Assembly (NCBI RefSeq): GCF_932274485.2
Contig: NC_065880.2
Coordinates: forward strand, 93,506,730 to 93,570,729
Reading direction: 5' to 3'
Length of the DNA stretch: 64,000 nt
Source: Patella vulgata
Taxonomy: Eukaryota > Mollusca > Gastropoda > Patellidae
Below, piece by piece: positions 55,450 to 64,000 of the stretch; position 1 is the first letter of the stretch; each line of letters starts with the position of its first letter. Below the pieces are notes generated by a model that was not told where the DNA came from, ran no database searches, and saw nothing but the letters and a program-made list of their open reading frames with translations. Position numbers and translations under genes: made by a program.

Positions 55450-57690
55450 ATAAAAGGTCGTACCGGGGGATGAAAGAGAAAACCTAATAAAGAAATTCGG
55501 CTCAGTTATTACATAATTTAGTGATCTTTATTTAATAAGCTTAATGTCTAAGACCAGGACAGGTATATCAGGTATTCTAGAATGAATAAGCCACTGTAGT
55601 TATGATGCATTAAAACCGGTCCGTCAAGACTCTGAAATTAAACCCAAAACGTACTTTAAAATGTAGGTAGTTATTTTTCACACCCGTAGAATGACTTATA
55701 TAACCATGGTTCGTTAATTACTAGATGTGATTAGTCTTTCTAGAACACTAGATACCACTTCTGATTTGAGGAGTCCTTGTGCTTATAGTACACATGTTTT
55801 TGTTATCATTTTATTGACATAATTAAAGTCTCTTTCCGTCGTTTCCTTTTTTTAGGAAAATTAAAAAACCCCAACTTAATCCATGCTAAAATTTAGGATT
55901 TAATTAGGAAAGCAATCAAAATATGAATGGTAGATAATCCCCCCCCCTCCCGAATTATTGGATTAAAAAGAGGCCCACCCTGTTCATATCGTTTTCAATT
56001 CACCATATCTTTAATTTGTAAATACTGAAAATGATTGGGCCGTTTTTGTCACTGATATTCATTTTAGAGATACAACTTTCACATTATTGTAGTTTGCAGC
56101 TGTGTCACGGGTCCCTTAATCCCCTGAAATGACTTTCAAAGATCTTAAAGAAAGGTGACGTTAACAAAAACGTGACGAGGTTTTCCTGAACTGCTATAGA
56201 AAACACGCTCATGGGAATTATTGAAATAGAATTGAACCAAACGTTGTCTCGAAATGACCAAGTTGTGTCGAGTGATAAAATTGAGTAACTTAAAGTAACT
56301 TTCCAACAAGTCAAAAGGATGGAAATTATGAAATAAAACTGAGTTTAAGGTCTTATTTTTCTGTACCGACTGGGCGAATAAAGACGGGGAATGATATGCG
56401 TATAGATATTTATTTGAACACTAGAACCAAAATGAATCTGCAGAAAGTGAAACTATTTATTTGATTGTTGATTCTCACCGATATTTTATATGGATGTATT
56501 ATTTTAGTTTATCAAAACATCAAATGTATAGCGGATGTAATAACATTTATTGAGAGGACTTTGATGACTATTCGCATAAATGATTACAAATGATTAATTT
56601 AGCTTACAATGAAAGGAAATCAGCGGAGTCATTGGGAAATTTTCACAAAACATGAAAGCAGGTGGTTGTATAAAGACTGAAACGGAAACTATGGAATCAT
56701 GAAGCCAATTAAACAATTCGTGTGTTCTTTCGCTATTTTAGGTGCAATGTAAATGTTTTAGTTCTACGGAATCTGCACAATCATGGTAGCCAGTAAATAA
56801 TTCGTGTGTTTGTCCCTATTTAGACCAATGAAAGTTGCGCAATAGTAGCACAATACAAGTTGTTAAGTTATAAATGTAATTTAGTTCTGTGTGATTAAAA
56901 TCATGTATAATATTGTGTATAGATAAAATAAAGTAAATGAAATATTAAACAATATATGTGAAAGAGTATTAATTCATTTCCTAAATCGTCTCCAGCAGAC
57001 AACGTCTTTTCCGGTTGATGGTGATAAGCAATACCGCACTAACTGCCCCAACAAAAGCTCAGAACACCTAAAATATTAATCAATGGCAAAACTATTTTTT
57101 ACAACGACATATAAAATGTGCGCATCCTAGAGGTCTTTTTGTGGTTCCCCGTATCCCCCCTGCTCATAAAGATCCCTGAAAATATACCATACTTTATTTC
57201 CAAAAAGGCATCGTTAGTGCGTACTGATAACACTTTTCTTTTAGTTGTTTAGTTCAGAAAGCAACCAGCAATAACATGATAATATCATATATTAGATGAA
57301 TCCACGCTGTGCTTGTACGCATAATAAAATTTTCTAATCAAAAGCATCGGGTTTTTTTTTTAGCTTTCGACAATAGTGTTTAGATGCTTGCTCGGTCTCT
57401 TGGAAAATTTTAATTACCGATCAATTGCAACGGTTTAATTGACAGTGAAATCAGATGAGCATAAAAAAGTAAAATGTTAGAATTCTGCTGATTCACCATT
57501 TTATTTATTGTTTATCTGTCATGCGCAACAAAGTGATGCTCAGCAGCAGTTAATAATTATAAAAAAAACGTTCGAACAGTAGATATATTTTTTTGTAGTC
57601 ATATTGGTAGGTAGTTCAAGAATATTCCCAGGCTCATTGTATTAACATTTTACAAAGATAAACACCAATCATTGCAAAAATAGCGCAAAC
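55450..57690. other. Intergenic with SINE scraps
   Basis: Contains only short fragments: a SINE-1 3' piece (about 56205-56278, GAAATGACCAAGTTGTGTCG) and a SINE-2 reverse piece (56330-56385). No gene is recognised. Confidence 0.5.
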
Positions 57691-57702
57691 CCCAAAACAT
57701 AT

Positions 57703-57982
57703 CGGGGGGGTTGGATGGCTGAATGGTTAGCGTGCGCGCGCTGAATCATAAAGCCTGTCATTGAGTCGACTGGCGTGGTTTCGAATCCCCGGTTGTACGT
57801 GGCAAGGAGTAGGGTCGCCTGTCCAACCTCGTGGGTTTTCTCCGGGTCCTCCGGTTTCCTCCCACTGCTAAAGACCCCTACGCGCAAGCGAATTATGTAA
57901 ATAAAATTAAACCATATGTTAGTCCCGAAATGACTTAGTTTGTGTCGAGTGGACGTTAAACCCCATTTCTCTCTCTCTCTCT
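57703..57982 (+). mobile_element. SINE-1 reference copy, 280 bp with 11 bp TSD
   Basis: Complete: A box (ATGGCTGAATGGTTAGCGTG), B box (GGTTTCGAATCCCCGG), body, and 3' end GTGGACGTTAAACCCCATTT with a TC tail. CCAAAACATAT is duplicated at 57692-57702 and 57983-57993. The tRNA-like head is of Leu/Ser type. Confidence 0.95.
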
Positions 57983-58217
57983 CCAAAACATATATTCTTG
58001 TTTCCTCTCAACGTACTTTAGCGGCACACAATCCTTTTATAGTGTCTTCAGCAAACTGGTGAGCTCATTTATGATTGAATTTTAAATATAATAGAATCTC
58101 ATAAAATGGACTTACTCGTCATCATATTTTAATTGCCAAGACCATACCCCGACCCTCCAACAAGACGTTTGAAACTCTAGAGGTTCCTTCTCACCCACTG
58201 ATCAAACCCCGACCCTC

Positions 58218-58585
58218 CAACGTGGCTAAGTGGGTAAGACGCTGGCTCGCTAGCCTGGAGGTCGGGTGTTCGATCCATGCATTGGCCGAGAAAGTTCATC
58301 CAGATTTTCCGGCGTGGTTTCCCCTTGTCAGTGATGCAGGGCGGAGGGCCTGACAAGGACAGCTGTCTAGTCGTTCGGATGGGACGAAAAACCGAGGTCC
58401 CGTGTACACATTGGCGTGCACGTAAAAGATCCCTTGGCAGTTGGAATTCGATATAAGAGTAGGTCGTAGCGCCGCTAACCGGGCAAAATTTCCCTCATAG
58501 CACACTGTATGGCGTATGCCCGTCTTCATTAGCCCAGGTTAGGAGAAGAACAGTAGGACGTTAAACCCCATTTCATTTCATTTCC
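58218..58585 (+). mobile_element. SINE-2 reference copy, about 365 bp
   Basis: A box (GTGGCTAAGTGGGTAAGACG), B box (GGGTGTTCGATCCATGC), long unique body, and 3' end GGACGTTAAACCCCATTTCA with an ATTTC tail. Flanking TCCAAC is repeated, and about 50 bp (CAACAAGACGTTTGAAACTC, CAGAGGTTC) is duplicated around it. Confidence 0.95.
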
Positions 58586-58887
58586 AACAAAAAGACATAC
58601 GTTTAAAACTCCAGAGGTTCTCTCTCACTAAAAGTCAGGATCGAACACCTGAGCCCCTGGTCAGCAAGTCAACGCCTTACTCGGGTTTTAGATGCCAACA
58701 CCCTAATAAAACATTAGAGAGATAACGTTGACATATTTATGAAACTTTCACCCGGCATGGGACTTATCCGGTTCCTCCGGCTTCCTACTAAGAATGGATC
58801 TATAGGTATGATATGTATATATACCCGAGTTATGGGGCATTGGATTTAGTTCTAAGTCTTTAAGATGTGCCGGGGCAGGGGTGGGGT

Positions 58888-59045
58888 GGCGTGAATGGCC
58901 GAATGGTTAGCGCGTGCGCGTTGAATCATAAGGTTTGTCATTGAGTGGTAACAAGGAATAGGGTCGCCTGCCCAACCTCGTGGGTTTTCTCCGCCCCGCC
59001 CCCGCTGCTAAAGATCTCTATGCGCAAACGAATTATTAAAATAAG
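58888..59045 (+). mobile_element. SINE-1 fragment with deletions
   Basis: GAATGGCCGAATGGTTAGCG head, loss of the B-box part, then GGGTCGCCTGCCCAACCTCG to CGCAAACGAATTATT. Confidence 0.85.
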
Positions 59046-60392
59046 CCTTCCATTGACACTGTATCAACGAAATGGTGTATGTTCATTTTGTAGGACAAAG
59101 TTAAACTATTTTAAGTGCTTGGTAGCATTAATTTGTGTCATTTTTGATTGCCACCCTCTTAATTTGTGCATAAGCTAGAAACATCCGGATATACTCTGAA
59201 AGAATCATTTACAGTCTAGCGTCTCTGGTTCCCAGCCGCTCCCTGACTTTCACAGTTTTAATTTCAAGGTATATTTATTTCTTCAATGGTTGTTATTTGA
59301 TTATATTGTACAGTAGAACAACCCGATTCGTTGTTATTTGATTATATTGTACAGTAGAACCACCCGCTATTAAAACAGTAATTAAAAACAAACAAAACGG
59401 ATAATTAACTCATTTCTCCAACCCATGATCGAGTGGATTTATTTTCCTCATCAAAACAAAGTCTGTAGCCTACCACTTGAGAATGTTTGATAAAACTTCT
59501 GATCAATATCTACTCAACTATTTATCAATTAAACAAATATATTTATCGCGCACCTGTCATCACGTGATAGTGACGTCGTGTATGCGTATATCCTAACTGT
59601 GATTATGGCAAGTGACGTGACCATTACAAACCAATATTGAAAATAAATACATGACATTAAACACGCATATTTACCACGTATCTGTTATTGCGTGATGATA
59701 ATATTTATATTTACTGTGAATATGTTATCACGTGATAATGACGTCATTTCCTTTTGCTTCATTGTGATTATTAAAGTTTCTGTGTGTCATACAAAATTTT
59801 ACGCAACTACTTAACATTTACTGATTTAATTAAGAGAACAGAAGTCCACTAAAAGTGTAATAATATGGATGGTGGATTTATGCAAAAGAACTCATATGTA
59901 TAATAATATTATAACCTTGGTTAATTATTCTCCATTGTTAGTATATTAGCTATGGTATGAGTTTATTTAAAACACAAAATAAACTGTTTGTGAAATATTG
60001 TGAGAATTGCAAGAAACGGGATCTAAGGCCAGGGATAAATTCTATGTCTAAAAAGACGTGAAAGTAAAATTACCATTCCATATTTGGCACGAAAGATCAT
60101 TCACATGCTTAATTACATCCTAAATAATGGAATAATTAATGCCTGTAAATCTCAGAGTATATAATTAATAGAATGTGCGCGCTACGATAGACACCAGGCA
60201 TATTCTAGGAGCGGGGAGACCGTTGTGGATCAAGGGACAACATCTGGATCGAGAGATAGAGGGAATGACTTATGCTTGTAATTATGTAACCAGCTTGATA
60301 TAAAACTATATAAACCGTACTTTTGTTCCTGTCATCTTGTTTGTTAATCATACGATATTTTGGGACTGATAACCTGGTGGTGGGGGGGGGGA
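59046..60392. other. Intergenic
   Basis: A 40 bp duplication (CGTTGTTATTTGATTATATT, 59325-59370) and two related ~95 bp segments with CACGTGATA and TGACGTCA-like motifs (59540-59770) are the only structure seen. Confidence 0.5.
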
Positions 60393-60748
60393 GTCAGGGT
60401 GGCTATATGAGTAGGACGATGTCTCGCTCTGGAGGTCGGGTGTTCGATCCCTGAATTGGCCAAGAAAGTTCATCGGGAATTTCCGGCGTGGTTCCCCCTT
60501 GTCAGTGATGCAGGATGGAGGGCCTGAAAAGGGCAGCTGTCTAGTCGTTTGGATGTGACGAAAAACCGAGGTCCCATGTACGCATTGGTGTGCACGTAAA
60601 AGATCCCTTGATATAAGAGTAGGCCGTAGTGCCGCTGTCCGGGAAAATTTCTCTCATAACACACTGTATGGCGTATGCCCGTCTTCATTAGCCCAGTTCG
60701 GAGCAGAACAGTGGGACGTTAAACTCCATTTCATTTTATTTCATTTCT
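60393..60748 (+). mobile_element. SINE-2 copy
   Basis: Degraded A box, B box GGGTGTTCGATCCCTGA, body, and end GACGTTAAACTCCATTTCAT. Confidence 0.9.
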
Positions 60749-61700
60749 GATAACGTGGGATGTCCGAATGACATTTAAAGATACACAACGTGAGTCATAA
60801 GAAGTACATTACAAATACAACCAGAGATAATCTTAGACAAGTACAACCAGAGATTATACTAGACGATCAAAGCCTGTTGCAAGATATGTATTAAGAAAAG
60901 AGTGCATGGGTTATACACCGGATGTGGCGATCGGTTTTTACCGTTTGTCCGCTCCCCACGTCTGACAGGCGACCCATGGTGCTACAAAAGATTTCAAGGG
61001 AACTCATTGGTGGAGATGGGTTGTGTTGAATATGTATTAGATATTGTCTGCGGTGGAAAGCGAATGTTAACAAAATACTAAACGGAATTGAACCATTTTT
61101 ATTTATAGATTCAACAGTAATATCTTGGAAAGGATTAACAATCCCCCAGGCCCATTTACGATTTTTCTTCGAAACCGTCCTTGAGGAAATCCAGCTTTTA
61201 TTTAAAGTTGAGGGGGGATTCCTTCAGAAATCTAAGGAAAAATCTTACCTTAATTTAATTTTTTTTTTTTGCACATGGCTGGAGAAACTTTAATTGAATA
61301 TTGAATACATAAAGGAATTCCGAGTTGGATATTGATTTATAATAATTAATGTACCGCTAAATTATCTGAATCATAAGTAAACATAGGAAAATACTAAATT
61401 ATCATTAGACACGCATGTTAATCTAACATCTCAATTCCTGTTTAGGATCAATGTACAAACTCATTAATAGTGAGGTTTGATATTTTTGATTGTGAATTGG
61501 AATGAAATAAAATGGGGTTAAAAGATGATAAAAGAGTTTCAAGAGTGCTGATTAAACCTAAACCAGCAAATTGAAAATTTAAAATCCATTTTGAATTATG
61601 ACGTTTTCAGTGGGATGCCATTATTTGGTGCACACTTCTGCATATCGTATAAAATATTTCCAATGCTTTTGCAAGGGCATGTTTCGATAGACTCTATGTA
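60749..61700. other. Intergenic, no gene recognised
   Basis: The GC-richer patch at 60890-61075 holds a 60-codon minus-strand frame with no recognisable domain. Confidence 0.4.
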
Positions 61701-61704
61701 TGGG

Positions 61705-62062
61705 TATCGTACGTCCTTTTTCTTGCTTCAAATGTTATATAAATTATTAATTAGACATTAATTCAAATGACAAGACCATAATCAATTCTCTAGAACATAG
61801 AATGCCTGAGACATTGAATGGATCAACTTCACCATTTAACAATTTAACAGTAAAATAGATAATCGAGACTTGGTTTTTTATATGAGCAATGGTACATGAC
61901 AATCGGGACTATTTTAGCTAAATCTTGTAAAAACTTCAAACAATGATAAAATCGCTCAGAATAAAGTCATTTCAATATATTCACTTGTCATTATCGATTA
62001 TTATACTATTATAGCAGCAAGTGCCATCTCTTTATCTAAATCTTACATAATGCAATTTTAAT
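61705..62062. mobile_element. MITE family M1 copy, left end degraded
   Basis: Ends CATCTCTTTATCTAAATCTT then ACATAATGCAATTTTAA; the interior shares ATAATCAATTCTCTAGA and TTATACTATTATAGCA with other M1 copies. Confidence 0.65.
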
Positions 62063-64000
62063 GACCGAGTGACTAAAGAAAGAGTGGGTCTTCGTTTCTG
62101 TGGCAACATTACTAAGTAGACATATCATGACTTCAATTTACATTTATCAAAATTTATCGATTTCGAGATAATAAAGTCTATTACGGACAACATATGTAAT
62201 TATCAATATATTGGATTTTAAAATCATTAATTTTTAGTTATTTATCATTGACTACCCAAAGATCAAATAAAAACTACAATCATCAATATGGAATTATCTA
62301 ATATCTATATAATGTTTATATGTCTCGCGCTGTTAGCGTGTCATATCACTGATCAATGATAGACCGTTCAGGTGAAGCAAACCACGCGAGGTTTTTCCCA
62401 GGTGAAAATAAACCTGTAATTTACCTGTCGGCTACCTGATCTCTATACAACAATGATTTACTAGGACAAAAATATATCCAGGAGAATTTCAATTATTTAA
62501 ATTACGGGATCTGGGCTTCGGTCATTTAATCCACATATAAATTGACGATTTGATTGCAGAGCTGTCTCATGAAATTTCAGGTAAGTTTTTGTAATCTTAT
62601 AAAACGCCGACGATTCCGATTTCTTGGGAACATAAATTTTATTTATTAGAAGAAAATGTATTAATTTGTATTTTAAAAATCCCCCCCCCCTTTCCTTTTT
62701 TTAATTGAAGATTGAGGTTAGTGATCTTCGACACGTCGAAGATTGTGATTTCTTGCGGGTATAAATTCTATTTTTAGATGGATGCGTATCAATTAGTCTT
62801 GTTAATAATAATAATAATAATAACAATAATAATTTATTAAGTGTCACAAATCATTCTGTACATATAAAAATATATAATACTATGTTAATATAACAAATAA
62901 AATAACCACGATTTCCGGCCATAATTGTTTCTATGCTTTATTTTGGAACGTCATGGTTTCTTGATTTCTACTTTCAATTTATTCAACATGAGTGATCTGT
63001 CCAAGCAATCAATATGGCTACAATTGTAATTTATTAGCCCGAGACCTTATTCGCAAACAACCCAAAAGGAAACGCTTTAAGAATACTTATTGTTCATTGG
63101 TTGAGCTCGAAATTTACAGCAGAAATTTACGATTTTGGCCAATGAAAAGGTTGCACCCTTAAAACATTTTTAAAGAAGTTTTGATGAGTAATTAAGGTTC
63201 TGTTTTTAATAGATGGTTTAATGGATTTGTTGACCAGTGGACTTATATGGTTATAGAAACCTTAACACGTTGGAGATTGCTATATCAGAACATCAATATT
63301 AATCTATAATTTAATTTAATTAATTTCTGGTGTATTGGAGAATATGTTTTAATGGTTATTAAGATTTTTACAAATTGACGATAGAGATTTCTTAGAAACG
63401 TAAATTATCTGCAAATCCTTATTCTTAATTGTTTATTAAACGGGATTAAAGCAAGATATAGATTTAGATTTTAATTGTTTATGAAATGTGCTATCCCGAA
63501 AGAGCTTTCAGCAAAATAAAATATAAATTTAGATTTTAATTGACGTTAAAGGCTTGGTTCCACAGGTTTTCCGATTTGAGAATTTTCCTTAAGTAGATAA
63601 TGTTTGTGAAGATTTTCTGAGAATTATTTATACCATAATGTTATAGTGACAACAGAACACACATCTTGGTTAGAACCCCCCCCCCCCCCCCAGTATTTAT
63701 AAATTAATCCAGCGACGACAAAACACATACCCTTGTCAGAACATCATAAAGTAAATTAATGTAGCGACGACATAACACATACCCTTGTTAGCAAACATAA
63801 AGTATTTATAAATTCATTATTTATAATATAATGTAGCGGCGACATAACACACATCGTGGTTAGAATAACATAAAGTATTGATAATATAATATATCGGCGA
63901 CATAACAAACATTTTCTTAAGTCAAACTTTCATTTTTTATAACATAACATATAACTTAGTAATAAACTATAATACATACTTATGAAAAAACATTCTACTT
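62063..64000. repeat. Intergenic with minisatellite near the window end
   Basis: An ATA microsatellite lies at 62803-62832 and a poly-C run at 63668-63683. About four ~65 bp units (TAGCGACGACATAACACATA, CATAAAGTATTTATAAATT) lie at 63635-63925. A TATAAA at 62536-62541 followed by a good donor (GT at 62581) might mark a first exon of a gene beyond the window; support is weak. Confidence 0.5.

Noticed and set aside
57703-57800. tRNA gene (A and B boxes present)
   Set aside because: The boxes belong to the head of a dispersed SINE with target-site duplication; no cloverleaf with paired acceptor ends is evident.
57669-57986. 105-codon minus-strand frame
   Set aside because: It is the reverse translation of a SINE-1 copy; the same peptide pieces appear at other SINE-1 sites (18102, 36589).
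58296-58529. 77-codon minus-strand frame, recurring at 43520 and 60470
   Set aside because: Recurs wherever SINE-2 occurs; the open frame is a property of the SINE body, not a gene.

Overview
This is eukaryotic, AT-rich, intron-rich, repeat-laden genomic DNA from an invertebrate animal. Neuronal-type receptor genes with many small GT-AG introns and two very abundant tRNA-derived SINE families point to a lophotrochozoan, most likely a mollusc; the species cannot be fixed from sequence alone. No tRNA, rRNA, CRISPR or prokaryotic feature is seen.

Layout. 0-5.7 kb: a fossil DIRS-like (tyrosine recombinase) retroelement on the minus strand. It is interrupted by a decayed Tc1-like DNA transposon (2834-3724) and by a block of degenerate ~160 bp repeats with short inverted ends (about 4056-5590). 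5.7-12.9 kb: a tandem locus of a small secreted protein gene, with two intact two-exon copies (5923-6471 and 11412-11942) and the relic of a third between them (orphan promoter at 7839, 3' UTR remnant at 9239, body replaced by a ~148 bp satellite). The protein is a 105 aa precursor: signal peptide, short basic peptide ending in a GKR amidation/cleavage site, then a lysine/arginine-free acidic tail with an EF-hand-like loop. 12-20.4 kb: SINEs and foldback elements around a dynein light chain LC8 gene (16106-16378), whose apparent splice acceptor sits directly behind a SINE tail. 20.4-30.5 kb: a complete ten-exon minus-strand gene for a small (566 aa) type I membrane protein with three cadherin repeats and a polyproline cytoplasmic tail. 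31-40.3 kb: no host gene; SINE fragments, a broken DNA-transposase pseudogene, a degenerate telomere-like tract, and three copies of a ~0.5 kb inverted-repeat element embedded in ATACG microsatellite. 41.6-53.8 kb: a complete plus-strand ionotropic glutamate receptor gene (13 coding exons in the main model, 810 aa, plus a duplicated alternative exon). 53.8-64 kb: intergenic SINEs, MITE copies and minisatellites.

The genes look functionally independent: a secreted peptide/EF-hand family, a motor/hub subunit, an adhesion receptor and a neurotransmitter receptor. The most promising undescribed item is the tandem peptide-precursor family. Next are the glutamate receptor's acidic pore residue and its tandemly duplicated exon with an unspliceably short gap. 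A third is the shared 3' end of two otherwise unrelated SINE families. Exon models were made by eye from splice consensus, reading-frame continuity and family resemblance, without transcripts.
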